64,000 nucleotides of DNA from JALZKA01 sp963754045. Its GTDB lineage: Bacteria > Actinomycetota > Thermoleophilia > Solirubrobacterales > 70-9. Of this stretch, positions 1 through 7,868 are shown piece after piece. Numbering within the stretch: position 1 is the first letter of the stretch; each line of letters begins with the position of its first letter. The notes under the pieces were generated by a model. The model was given only the letters and a program-made list of their open reading frames with translations. It did not search any database and had not been told where the DNA came from. The stretch is taken from contig CAVWEN010000002.1 of the NCBI GenBank assembly GCA_963754045.1, positions 186,001 through 250,000 on the forward strand, written 5' to 3'. Position numbers and translations under genes: made by a program.

Positions 1-1
1 C

Positions 2-742
2 GCGACGTTCGGCGAGCCGCCCGACGATTTCGCGACCGCGTTCGCGACGATCGAGCCGGTCGTCAAGGGCCAAAGCAAGGGGTTTCTGCGCAAGGTCTTC
101 AAGGGGATCAACAAGGACGAGGCGCGCGACCTCGCGATCGAGGCGCTCGTCCGCGCCTACGGAGAGCGCCACGGCCTCGAGTGGCAACGCGCGACCGAGT
201 TCATCGGCCGCCACTCCGGCTCGCCCATGCTGATCCCGCCGAAGCACGCGCTGCGGGGGCCGCTGCCGAGCCTCGGCATAACCGGCGACCTCTTCACGTT
301 CGGCGGTGCCGCGCAGGGCGACGCGCAGAGTCCTTCCTACACGCCCGGAGCGACCCTGCCTTTCGCCGACACCACGGCTGTCCTGCAGATCGTTCCGGCG
401 ACCGAGCGCCAGGAAGGCAGCCGCACGATCGGCGGCTTCCAGGTGGTGGCGACCGGCGGCGCGCAACGTACGAGCAAAGCTTCGAAGCGCGACGCCGAGG
501 TATCAGCGTCGATGGGCGAGGAACTGGGCGGCGGCTTCACCGTGATCGCCCACAACTGCGGGCCGGGCGTGACGATCACGCCGGCGATGCGCGAGTGGTT
601 GCTCGCGGAGGATCGCGCCGGCGTGGCGGCGATGACCGCTGCGGGCGGCACCCTCACCGTCTTCTCGGCGCCCAAGCCGGCGGCGCAGTGGTCGTTCGCG
701 ACCTTCGACGAACTCTGCACCTCGCTTGCGCCGCTCCGCTAG
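2..742 (+). CDS. hypothetical protein, 5' end missing
   Basis: An open frame enters from the left edge and runs 246 codons to a stop at 742, so the start lies outside the window. I do not recognise the family. The visible part has a basic helical stretch near residues 20-60, then Gly/Ala-rich beta-like segments (for example GELGGGF-type turns) and a C-terminal part with a single Cys in HNCGPG and another near the end. There is no membrane segment. It converges on thrC, whose stop lies 80 bases downstream on the other strand. The internal ATG at 227 is probably not the start because the frame continues in good codon usage to the edge. Confidence 0.6.
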   Translation, partial: ATFGEPPDDFATAFATIEPVVKGQSKGFLRKVFKGINKDEARDLAIEALVRAYGERHGLEWQRATEFIGRHSGSPMLIPPKHALRGPLPSLGITGDLFTFGGAAQGDAQSPSYTPGATLPFADTTAVLQIVPATERQEGSRTIGGFQVVATGGAQRTSKASKRDAEVSASMGEELGGGFTVIAHNCGPGVTITPAMREWLLAEDRAGVAAMTAAGGTLTVFSAPKPAAQWSFATFDELCTSLAPLR

Positions 743-821
743 ACCATCCCAATCGAAGTCGTCATCGACGCCGCAGGGGCCGGTCGATCACGACTTCGAT
801 GGCGGGCGAGAGACGCGCAGC

Positions 822-1856
822 TCAGGCGAAGACGGCACGTTCGACCTCGGAGAACTCGTTCTCGCAGCGGATCACCGCGGGGGCTTTGCCGAGCGCCGTG
901 TCTGGGTCCTTCAAGCCGTGGCCGGTGAGTACGCAAACCACCGTCGACGGCGGTTCGGCCCCCTCGACCACCGGCAATCCGTGGGCGAGGATGCCCGCCA
1001 CCGAGGCGGCGGAGGCAGGCTCGCAGAAGACGCCCTCGCGGGAGGCGAGCAGGCGATACGCGTCGAGGATCTGGTCGTCGGAGACGGCGGCGATCCGCCC
1101 GCGGGACGAGGTGACCGCCTCCATCGCCTCCTCCCAGCGCGCCGGGTTGCCAATCCGGATCGCCGACGCGATCGTTTCGGGGTCGGCGACGGGCTTGCCG
1201 ATCACCAGCGGCGCCGCACCCTCGGCCTGGAAGCCGTAGAGAATCGGCGCGGTCTCGCGTTCGCCGAAGCCGCGATTCCAGGCGGTGATGTTGCCGGCGT
1301 TGCCGACCGGGATCGCCAGCGCGGCCGGCGCTTCGCCGAGCTCGTCGATCACCTCGAACGCGGCCGTCTTCTGACCCTCGATCCGGTACGGGTTGACGGA
1401 ATTGACCAGTTCGATCGGATGCTTCTGCGCGAGCTCGCGCACCAACGTGAACGCGTCGTCGAAGTTGCCGCGCAGCGCGATCACCCGTGCCCCGTGCATC
1501 AAGGCCTGGGCCAGCTTGCCGATCGCGATCTTGCCCTCGGGCACGATCACCGCGCAGCGCATCCCGGCGCGCGCTCCATAGGCGGCCGCGCTCGCGGCCG
1601 TGTTGCCGGTGGACGCGCAGATCACCGCTTCGGCGCCACGCCCCGCGGCACGCGAGACGGCGACGGTCATGCCGCGGTCCTTGAACGAGCCGGTGGGGTT
1701 GGCGCCCTCGAACTTCAGCAGCACACGCGCGCCCACCCGTTCGGAGATGACCGGCGCGTCGATCAGGGGGGTCGATCCCTCGTTCAGCGATATGACCGGG
1801 TCGCCCGGCTCAAGCGGAAGCGTGTCCCGGAAGCGTTCAATCAGCGGTTGCGGCAC
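822..1856 (-). CDS. thrC: threonine synthase
   Basis: Fold-type II PLP enzyme that converts O-phosphohomoserine to threonine in the cytoplasm. The 344-aa length fits the short actinobacterial ThrC class. The PLP lysine is K59 in the GSFKDRG motif, preceded by the LLKFEGANPTG substrate loop; a phosphate-binding Gly/Asn loop (PVGNAGN) lies near residue 190. The start MPQPLIERF matches the family N-terminus. lysA and hom lie 0.7-3 kb upstream on the same strand, so most of the aspartate branch is clustered, although thrB is not in the window. A small lipoprotein gene and a structured non-coding stretch separate it from hom, which suggests its own promoter. Confidence 0.93.
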   Translation of the reverse strand: MPQPLIERFRDTLPLEPGDPVISLNEGSTPLIDAPVISERVGARVLLKFEGANPTGSFKDRGMTVAVSRAAGRGAEAVICASTGNTAASAAAYGARAGMRCAVIVPEGKIAIGKLAQALMHGARVIALRGNFDDAFTLVRELAQKHPIELVNSVNPYRIEGQKTAAFEVIDELGEAPAALAIPVGNAGNITAWNRGFGERETAPILYGFQAEGAAPLVIGKPVADPETIASAIRIGNPARWEEAMEAVTSSRGRIAAVSDDQILDAYRLLASREGVFCEPASAASVAGILAHGLPVVEGAEPPSTVVCVLTGHGLKDPDTALGKAPAVIRCENEFSEVERAVFA

Positions 1857-1961
1857 CGCGTGAGCCTATTTCACGCTCTGTTCGAGTCTTGCCTCGATCC
1901 GCGCGCCACGTGCCCCAAGTTCGAGAGTTGAATCGCCCTGTGCGGAGGGTTGAAGCCTCGA

Positions 1962-2033
1962 GGAGAGGCGTACGAGTCAGGATCGATACGACCGTCGAAA
2001 GCCGGTTCCGGTTCGAGTCCGGCGCTCTCCGCA
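1962..2033 (+). pseudogene. degenerate tRNA-Ser-like sequence without variable arm
   Basis: The 5' GGAGAGG and 3' CTCTCC strands form a six-pair acceptor-like stem. A T-arm core GGTTCGAGTCC with four good stem pairs is present, and a CGAAA segment like a Ser(CGA) anticodon loop sits at 1994-2000. The long variable arm expected of any bacterial tRNA-Ser is absent, the anticodon stem is out of register, and the total is only about 72 bases. An alternative larger fold pairs 1941-1950 with 2024-2033. I read it as a tRNA remnant or tRNA-like RNA, not a working tRNA. Confidence 0.35.
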
Positions 2034-2061
2034 CCTTTACACTTGAAAAACTGACTCGTGC

Positions 2062-2078
2062 ACTGGGCGGTAGCCCAG
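2062..2078 (+). repeat. short perfect hairpin next to the terminator
   Basis: ACTGGGC at 2062-2068 pairs with GCCCAGT at 2072-2078 around a three-base loop. Upstream, ACGAGTCAG at 1972-1980 is perfectly complementary to CTGACTCGT at 2051-2059, so the tRNA-like stretch and this hairpin could belong to one folded transcript. Confidence 0.4.
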
Positions 2079-2087
2079 TTTCACCCT

Positions 2088-2113
2088 GAACGGCCCGCTT
2101 CGGCGGGCCGTTC
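2088..2113. terminator. strong GC-rich hairpin, probably bidirectional terminator
   Basis: An 11-bp perfect stem (GAACGGCCCGC with GCGGGCCGTTC) closes a TTCG tetraloop. It lies 27 bases beyond the stop of the minus-strand lipoprotein gene and at the end of the structured plus-strand stretch, so it can end transcripts from either side. There is no long T-run, which is common for high-GC genomes. Confidence 0.65.
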
Positions 2114-2139
2114 GCACGCTCGGGGGCCGAGACCGAGCC

Positions 2140-2529
2140 TCAGGGTTCGATCAGGAGACCGTGCCGGTTGAGGCAGGGCGGGTCCGCCTTCCTGCAGAGA
2201 GGCACGGGGGCCACGTCGTTGCCACCCGGGTAGCTGGGGCCAGAAGAGTCCGGCGTCTCGGATGTGCCGCCTCCTGCGGCGATCGGCTTGGACGTATCCG
2301 AGCCACTCTCATCCGGCTCGTCCGTGTCGGGCACCGGCGTCACGGCCGTCGTCGGCAACGCGCTCGTGGCGGGCGCCGGCTCGCCCAGGCCCGACCTCGC
2401 GTTCACCCTGTTCAGCGTCTCTCGGATCTGCTCGGCGGTCTCGGCGCCGCCGTTCTCTGCACAGGCGACGAGGCTCAGCGCGGCAACGATCGCGCCCAGT
2501 ACGACGACTGCCCGTGATCCGCCCTTCAC
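2140..2529 (-). CDS. small lipoprotein of unknown function
   Basis: A 129-aa protein with a short basic N-terminus, a hydrophobic segment to about residue 22 and a lipobox LSLVAC ending at Cys23, so it should be lipidated and exported. The mature part is low-complexity, rich in Thr, Ser, Pro, Asp and Gly (residues 45-105), with two Cys in the tail (LCRKADPPC) that could form a disulfide. It starts 37 bases after hom on the same strand and may be read through from lysA-hom. No enzymatic domain is visible. Confidence 0.7.
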   Translation of the reverse strand: MKGGSRAVVVLGAIVAALSLVACAENGGAETAEQIRETLNRVNARSGLGEPAPATSALPTTAVTPVPDTDEPDESGSDTSKPIAAGGGTSETPDSSGPSYPGGNDVAPVPLCRKADPPCLNRHGLLIEP

Positions 2530-2566
2530 CCTAACCCCCGTTTGTAGTCCGCATTCGCAGCGAACC

Positions 2567-3790
2567 CTAAACGAACTCTTCCTCGATCACCCGGATCGCG
2601 CGGGGGGTTGCGCGCATGAAGTCGAGCTTCGCCAGCTCCTCGAGCGCGCCGTAGAAGGAGCTTTCGAGGATCTCGTGCATCACCATCACCAGCCGCGCCT
2701 GGTCGCCGCTGCCACGTTGCACGACGCTGCGGACCGAGATGCCCGCCTGGCCGAGGACGTCGGCAACCGCCGCTAGGACGCCGGGCCGGTCGTCGACCTC
2801 GAGGTGGAGGTAAAACGACGAGGAGACGTCGGGGACCATCGCCAGGTCCGTCGTGGGCTGGTGGACCGGAGCCTCACCCGCGAGGATCGAGACGACGTCG
2901 CCCAGCACCGCGGTGGCGGTAGCCGATCCGCCAGCGCCCGGGCCAGACATCGTGATCTCGGTGATCGCCGGCGCCTCGACCATCACGGCGTTGAACGGCC
3001 CCTCGACCGGGGCGAGCGGGTGGCCGCGGTAAAGAAAGCAGGGGAATACGCGGACGCTCACGCCGCCGTCACGCAGCTCCGCGACGCCGAGCAGCTTCAG
3101 CGACAGGCCCAACTCCTTCGCGTAGGCGAGGTCGTCGGGCTGAATGTCGGTGATGCCCTCATAGGGCACGTCATCGAGCTGCACCGGCGCGCCGAACGCG
3201 AGCCGGGCGAGGATCGCCATCTTCGCCGCGGCGTCCGCACCGCCGACGTCGTCGGTCGGGTCCGCCTCGGCATAGCCCAATTTTTGGGCGCGCGCGAGCA
3301 CCTCATCGAAGCTGGCACCGGTTTTCGCCATCTCGGTGAGGATGAAGTTGGTCGTGCCGTTGACGATCCCGAAGACCTTGGTGATCTCCGTCGCGGCAAG
3401 GCTTTCCTGAATGACCCGGATCACCGGCACGACGCCGGCGACCGCAGCCTCGAAGCGAAGCTGCACCCCCGCATTACGAGCGGCGGCAAACAGCTCATCG
3501 CCGTGCTGGGCGACCAGCTGCTTGTTGGCCGTCACCACGTGCTTGCCCGACTGCAGCGCTCGCAGCACGTAGTCGCGCGCGGGGTCGGTCCCGCCGATCA
3601 GCTCGACGACGATGTCCGACGCATCGAGGATCTCCTCGAACTCGCCCTCCGAGCGGCGCAGAATCCCGCACAGCTCGGGGCGGCGCCCTGCCACCTGCGC
3701 GACCGCGTCGGCGCGCTCGGCGACCAGTTCGGCGAACGCGCCGCCGACAGTGCCCTTCCCGAGCAGCCCGATACGGGCGGCGTCAGACAT
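2567..3790 (-). CDS. hom: homoserine dehydrogenase
   Basis: NAD(P)-dependent reduction of aspartate semialdehyde to homoserine, the branch point toward threonine and methionine. At 407 aa it has the usual three-part layout: an N-terminal Rossmann domain (LLGKGTVGG, residues 9-17), the central catalytic domain (VTANKQLV near residue 100, NGTTNFIL near 145) and a C-terminal ACT domain from about residue 330 (YLHLEVDDRPGVLAAV), the element that usually carries threonine feedback. Its ATG overlaps the end of lysA by 8 bases, so the two are translationally coupled. Confidence 0.95.
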   Translation of the reverse strand: MSDAARIGLLGKGTVGGAFAELVAERADAVAQVAGRRPELCGILRRSEGEFEEILDASDIVVELIGGTDPARDYVLRALQSGKHVVTANKQLVAQHGDELFAAARNAGVQLRFEAAVAGVVPVIRVIQESLAATEITKVFGIVNGTTNFILTEMAKTGASFDEVLARAQKLGYAEADPTDDVGGADAAAKMAILARLAFGAPVQLDDVPYEGITDIQPDDLAYAKELGLSLKLLGVAELRDGGVSVRVFPCFLYRGHPLAPVEGPFNAVMVEAPAITEITMSGPGAGGSATATAVLGDVVSILAGEAPVHQPTTDLAMVPDVSSSFYLHLEVDDRPGVLAAVADVLGQAGISVRSVVQRGSGDQARLVMVMHEILESSFYGALEELAKLDFMRATPRAIRVIEEEFV

Positions 3791-5111
3791 CGCGGCCGGT
3801 CAGGTCGTCGTAGGTCTCGCGGCGCACGACCAACCGAGCGTTGCCGTTTCGGCAAAACACGACCGGCGGTCGTCGAACTCCGTTGTAGTTGTTGGCCATC
3901 GCATGACCGTACGCACCCGTGGTGGGGGTGACGATAACGTCGCCTACCCTGGGCGCCGCCAGCCGCGCGTCGCGCACGAGGATGTCGCCCGACTCGCAGT
4001 GCATGCCGGCGATCGTGACCTCTGTGTCGGGTTCGGCCGCTGCGCGGTCGGCCACCAGCGCCTCGTAGCGGGCGCCGTAGAGCATCGGGCGCAGGTTGTC
4101 GGACATGCCGCCGTCGACGGCGAGATAGGTGCGCACCCCCGGGATCTCCTTGACGGTCCCCGCCGAGTAGATCGTGATCCCAGCGTTGGCGACCAGGGAG
4201 CGACCGGGTTCGACCAATAGCTTCGGCAGCGGGTCGAGGACGCGACGCAGCCCGTCGACCTTCACATTTACGTAGTCGGACACGGGGGGCGGCTCGTCAC
4301 CGGTGATGTAGGCGACGCCGAGGCCTCCACCCACGTTCAGCACGCCGAGCTCATCCACGTCAAGCTCGGAAGCCTCGGCCAGGCCACCGAGCGACTCGAT
4401 CGCCTTGGTGTACGGCTCGAGCTCGAAGATCTGGGATCCGATGTGGGCGTGGAGCCCGCGCAGGCGCAGGTTCTTGGCTGCGCGCACCTCCTCGATCGCC
4501 CGGGCCGCCAGCCCGTCGGCAAGCCCAAATCCGAACTTGGAGTCGAGCTGGCCGGTCTGGATGTAGCTGTGGGTGTCGGCCTTGATGCCGGGCGTCACCC
4601 GGATCAGCACGTCCTGGCCGCCGTTCGCTTCAGCGAGGCGGTCGAGTCGCTCAAGCTCGTCGAAGGAGTCGCAGACGATGTGACCGACTCCGGCGGCCAG
4701 CGCCTCTCCGAGCTCCACCTCGGATTTGTTGTTGCCGTGCATATAGACGCGGCCAGGATCGAACCCGGCGGCGAGGGCCATATGCAGTTCGCCGCCGGAC
4801 GCAACGTCGGCGGCGAGGCCGAGCTCGGCGAACAGAGCGTAGATCGCGGTGATCGGCGCGGCCTTCGAGGCGAAAACCACCTCGTAAGGCACGTCGCGCG
4901 CCGCGAAGGCATCCAGATACGAGCGCGCCCGCTCGCGCAGGTCGTCCTCGGCGTAGACGTAGGCGGGGGTGCCGAACTCGGCGGCCAGCTCGACAACGTC
5001 GCAGCCACCGACCTCCAGGCGCCCGCGATCGTTGACGCGGCTACCCAGCGGGTAAACCGCGGACCCCTGGATTGGATCTGTTGTCGTGTGCGCGCTCACG
5101 AAGCCAGTCAT
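3783..5111 (-). CDS. lysA: diaminopimelate decarboxylase
   Basis: PLP-dependent, fold-type III decarboxylation of meso-diaminopimelate to lysine. I chose the ATG at 5111 (442 aa); a GTG at 5099 is also possible, while the longer open frame up to 5273 reads non-family sequence and overlaps the divergent hydrolase. The PLP lysine is K83 in VVFASKAAP. A GGGLGVAY phosphate-binding loop, the EPGRSLVANAG motif and the active-site Cys in CESGDIL follow in the right order. It is the first gene of lysA-hom. The divergent hydrolase starts only 12 bases away, so the promoters must lie inside coding sequence or overlap. Confidence 0.93.
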   Translation of the reverse strand: MTGFVSAHTTTDPIQGSAVYPLGSRVNDRGRLEVGGCDVVELAAEFGTPAYVYAEDDLRERARSYLDAFAARDVPYEVVFASKAAPITAIYALFAELGLAADVASGGELHMALAAGFDPGRVYMHGNNKSEVELGEALAAGVGHIVCDSFDELERLDRLAEANGGQDVLIRVTPGIKADTHSYIQTGQLDSKFGFGLADGLAARAIEEVRAAKNLRLRGLHAHIGSQIFELEPYTKAIESLGGLAEASELDVDELGVLNVGGGLGVAYITGDEPPPVSDYVNVKVDGLRRVLDPLPKLLVEPGRSLVANAGITIYSAGTVKEIPGVRTYLAVDGGMSDNLRPMLYGARYEALVADRAAAEPDTEVTIAGMHCESGDILVRDARLAAPRVGDVIVTPTTGAYGHAMANNYNGVRRPPVVFCRNGNARLVVRRETYDDLTGRDV

Positions 5112-5123
5112 TATTCCCGGTCG

Positions 5124-5840
5124 ATGAGTCCGCACACGCTTCCGTCCCCCGATGCGCCGAGCGAGACGGGCAACCACGACGGACGTCCCTACTGGCTCTG
5201 GCTCCCGGCCTCCGCACCACCCTGGCCAGGAATGCTGATCCTCCATGGCGCCGGCTCGACCAAGGAGAACCATGGCGACTTCGGCCGCCTATGCGCCGCC
5301 GCGGGCTGGGCGGCGCTCTCCTACGACCAGCGCGGCCACGGCGAGTCCGAGGACGTGATGGGCGCCCAGGCGCTGACCGATGTCGGCCGGATGGCCCGCT
5401 TCCTCGGTTCGCGCGAAGGGGTTGACGCCGGAAGGATCTGCGTACGCGGCTCGAGTATGGGCGGCTTCATGGCCATTCACGCCGCCGCGACCTCCGACGC
5501 CATCGTGGGCGCGATCGCGATCTGCCCGGCCTGGGAGGACCATTTGCGTCGCTCGCTCGGCTCGGGTGAGGCAGAGTTCCGAGTGGACGAGGCAGCCTTC
5601 GCGGCCTGGCTGGGTGAGCTCGACCTACCCGATGCCGCCGAACTGATGAGGAATAAGCCGCTGATTCTGCTCCACGCCGACGGTGACGAGCGGATCCCGA
5701 GCGACCTTTCGGTGAAACTGCACGCCCGCAAGGCGGACCCGCGCAAGCTCGTGATCGTGCCCGGCGGACACCACCGCTCGGTCCAACACGATCCCGAGCT
5801 TCAGGGCGTCGCTCTCAGCTGGATCTCGAAGCAGCTCTAG
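5124..5840 (+). CDS. alpha/beta-hydrolase (dienelactone hydrolase / prolyl oligopeptidase-like)
   Basis: A 238-aa cytoplasmic serine hydrolase. The oxyanion region LHGAGSTKEN is followed by the nucleophile elbow RGSSMGG (Ser111), the acid in LLHADGDERIP and the histidine in PGGHHRS, so the triad is complete. The DQRGHGES turn is typical. No signal peptide is seen. The substrate cannot be named from sequence. The ATG at 5124 was chosen because it sits just past lysA; the open frame continues far upstream antisense to lysA and is not credible there. Confidence 0.8.
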   Translation: MSPHTLPSPDAPSETGNHDGRPYWLWLPASAPPWPGMLILHGAGSTKENHGDFGRLCAAAGWAALSYDQRGHGESEDVMGAQALTDVGRMARFLGSREGVDAGRICVRGSSMGGFMAIHAAATSDAIVGAIAICPAWEDHLRRSLGSGEAEFRVDEAAFAAWLGELDLPDAAELMRNKPLILLHADGDERIPSDLSVKLHARKADPRKLVIVPGGHHRSVQHDPELQGVALSWISKQL

Positions 5841-5857
5841 ACGGGGTCTGACCCCGG

Positions 5858-6538
5858 TTACTTGCCGCCGCCAAGGAGCTTGTCGCCGAGGCCGCCCTTG
5901 CCGAGCAGGCCGTCCACGGTGCCGTTTATGGCGCCATTCACCTGATTGCCCAGGTTCGGGTTGCCGAGCGCGCCACCGAGACCGTTGCCCAGGTTGTTGA
6001 CGGTGTCATCGAGCACGCCGGTGAGCCCACCGGTCGCACCGCCCAGGCCGAGGTTGAGACCAAGGTTGCCGGCCGTGTTATCCACGCCGCCGACAACACC
6101 GCCGACGGCACCCGGGGCGCTTGCGCCACCGCCGCCGCCTGGAACGGCTCCGGGGGGAATCAGGCCGGGATCAATGGGGAGGACACCGGTACCGCCGCCG
6201 GCCCTGTCACCGGGCCCACCGGCGCCCGAGCCCGGCGGCAATGCGGCCACGATCTCAGCCAGCGCGGCCGCGCTTGGCGCAGCGGGCTCGCCCGCCACGG
6301 CGGCGGCGACCGGAGACGCGGCAGCGGCAGCGGCCCGGGCAGCATCGGAGGTCAAGGTGATCGTGGCGTCAGCCGAGTCGTCGGCGCCGAACGGCAGTCC
6401 GTTGAATCCGACGAACGCGGCGACCGACAGGAACACCACAAGCGCCGCCGCAGCAAGAGCGGCCGTGACGCCGCCGCCGGCAAGAATCGCTCGCCGGTTG
6501 GCTGTCCGGGGAAAGTTGATGTCTACCGCTGACTCCAT
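5858..6538 (-). CDS. Gly-rich membrane-anchored protein, unknown function
   Basis: 226 aa from the ATG at 6538; a start at 6559 would add MAGVRQG, but that stretch overlaps a hairpin. A short cytoplasmic N-terminus (PRTANRRA) leads into one membrane helix at about residues 20-50. An Ala-rich linker, then a long low-complexity region of Gly, Leu, Asn and Val repeats (NLGLNLGLGG, NNLGNGLGG, GNPNLGNQ) fill the rest. The shape suggests an exported surface or matrix protein tethered by an uncleaved signal anchor. It lies downstream of the M23 murein hydrolase on the same strand. Confidence 0.55.
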   Translation of the reverse strand: MESAVDINFPRTANRRAILAGGGVTAALAAAALVVFLSVAAFVGFNGLPFGADDSADATITLTSDAARAAAAAASPVAAAVAGEPAAPSAAALAEIVAALPPGSGAGGPGDRAGGGTGVLPIDPGLIPPGAVPGGGGGASAPGAVGGVVGGVDNTAGNLGLNLGLGGATGGLTGVLDDTVNNLGNGLGGALGNPNLGNQVNGAINGTVDGLLGKGGLGDKLLGGGK

Positions 6539-6582
6539 GCCTTGGCGGACGCCGGCCAAGGCATCCGCTACGCCTATCGGCA

Positions 6583-6609
6583 GCCAGGGCTGCGGGCTTT
6601 AGCCCTGGC
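6583..6609 (-). terminator. hairpin after the M23 peptidase gene
   Basis: GCCAGGGCT at 6583-6591 pairs perfectly with AGCCCTGGC at 6601-6609 around a 9-base loop. It begins 5 bases past the stop of the murein hydrolase. There is no U-tract. A second hairpin (CCTTGGC/GCCAAGG, 6540-6561) follows just before the next start, so the element could equally be a processing or attenuation site between the two genes. Confidence 0.45.
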
Positions 6610-6613
6610 GGTC

Positions 6614-7756
6614 TTAGAGGTAGCCGAGCGGGTCCACGGGAGCACCGTTGACCCGCACCTCGAAGTGCAGGTGATCGCCGAAACAGTTGCCGGTGCAGCC
6701 GACGTAGCCGAGCACCTCTCCCTGCGAGATCGAGCCCGACGTGACGGCAAAGGAGGACTGGTGGGCGTAACAGGTCGAGAGCCCGCCTCCGTGGTCGATG
6801 CAGGTGTAGTTTCCGTAGCCGCCGCTGGCCGAATCGCTCTGGACCAAGGCGATCCTGCCGCTCTTGGCGGCTCGGATCGGGACACCGGCAGGAACGCCGA
6901 TGTCAATCCCAGCGTGCAGGCGCCCCCAGCGCTGGCCGAACGGCGAGGTGACCGGGCCGTTGACCGGCCAGATCATGCCGCTACCGCCATCGACGATCGG
7001 GCCCGCCGGAAGCGGATCGCTCGAAGTCGTCGAGGCCGACTCGCGCAACTGAGCCTCGATCTGGGCGCTCAGCTCCGAGATGTCGCCCTCGAGATCGTCC
7101 TCGCGCACCCGGGTGGCATCCAGCGCAGCCGCCTTGTCGTCACGCACGGCGTCAAGCTCGGCCTGACGCGACTCGAGCTGGCTGCGCGTGCGCTCGAGTT
7201 CGGCCTTCTTGGCCTCAATCTCGTCGCGCACGTCACGGATGCGATGAACCGTGTCCTGCGATTCGTCGCGCAGGTCACGAACACGAACGATGATCGCGGC
7301 GTCCTGATCCTGGATCCGCGTCAGGTAGTCGTAGCGGCTGACGAGGTCGTCGAAGCCGTCCGCCGCGAGAATCACGGTGAGGGCGTCAGGCTGGTCGGAC
7401 TTGTAGAGCTCGACCAGCCGCTCTCGCAGGATCACCAGGGACCGGCCGAGCCGATCGCGCAGGCGCTCGAGGTTCTCGACTTCGGACTTGAGACGAGCCT
7501 CGGTCTCGCGCAGCTCCTCGGCCACGACCGCCTCGCGGTTGCGCAGGACCGCGACCTCGCCCGCGAGCTGATCGATCTGGTCCGTGTAGCCGCTGATCTC
7601 GGTCGAGAGAACCTGGCCGCGTTCCTTGACCTGGTCGAGTGCGGCCCGCTTCGTATCTATTTCCGACTGCAGATCCTGGGCGACCGCGGATCCGCCCGCC
7701 ACGCTCAGCCCTGCGAGCAGGACAAACGCAGTTACGGTTCGGGCACGCTTTCGCAT
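6614..7756 (-). CDS. secreted murein hydrolase, coiled coil plus M23 peptidase (EnvC/NlpD type)
   Basis: 380 aa from the ATG at 7756. A cleavable signal peptide (MRKRARTV then a hydrophobic core ending GGSAVAQ) is followed by about 200 residues of heptad-rich coiled coil with many Glu/Arg/Leu, then a linker and a C-terminal LytM/M23 domain (about residues 260-380). Zn ligands are visible in LHAGIDIG and in the HLHFEV motif. Its role is cutting peptidoglycan cross-bridges or activating amidases during division, as FtsEX-linked EnvC-like proteins do. The longer frame to 7843 lacks a signal-like start. Confidence 0.85.
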   Translation of the reverse strand: MRKRARTVTAFVLLAGLSVAGGSAVAQDLQSEIDTKRAALDQVKERGQVLSTEISGYTDQIDQLAGEVAVLRNREAVVAEELRETEARLKSEVENLERLRDRLGRSLVILRERLVELYKSDQPDALTVILAADGFDDLVSRYDYLTRIQDQDAAIIVRVRDLRDESQDTVHRIRDVRDEIEAKKAELERTRSQLESRQAELDAVRDDKAAALDATRVREDDLEGDISELSAQIEAQLRESASTTSSDPLPAGPIVDGGSGMIWPVNGPVTSPFGQRWGRLHAGIDIGVPAGVPIRAAKSGRIALVQSDSASGGYGNYTCIDHGGGLSTCYAHQSSFAVTSGSISQGEVLGYVGCTGNCFGDHLHFEVRVNGAPVDPLGYL

Positions 7757-7783
7757 GTCGGAGAAGTTCCCCACGGACGCAGC

Positions 7784-7811
7784 ACAGTAGCAGCGGATTC
7801 CTGCTTTGCAA
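7784..7811 (-). promoter_or_regulatory. putative sigma-70-type promoter for the M23 peptidase gene
   Basis: On the minus strand a TTGCAA box (7806-7811) lies 16 bases before a TACTGT box (7784-7789), 28 bases upstream of the chosen ATG. Box sequences and spacing fit a housekeeping promoter, but this is pattern matching only. Confidence 0.35.
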
Positions 7812-7868
7812 GCGTTCCTTAACACTTTTTGGTAAGGCTGCAAGCGGGATTGCAGGGGTTTCCCGCAT

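Noticed and set aside
726..1931. Long open frame on the plus strand antisense to thrC
   Set aside because: Arg/Gly/His-rich composition typical of mirror frames of high-GC genes, no domain, and it covers a complete, convincing thrC.
1962..2033. A functional tRNA-Ser gene
   Set aside because: No variable arm, too short and the anticodon stem does not pair; kept only as a degenerate tRNA-like element.
2804..3931. Plus-strand open frame antisense to hom
   Set aside because: Low-quality Arg/Leu/His-rich translation, opposite to a fully conserved enzyme.
6540..6609. Inverted repeats as ends of an insertion sequence
   Set aside because: No transposase, no target duplication; they sit exactly in the gap between two genes.
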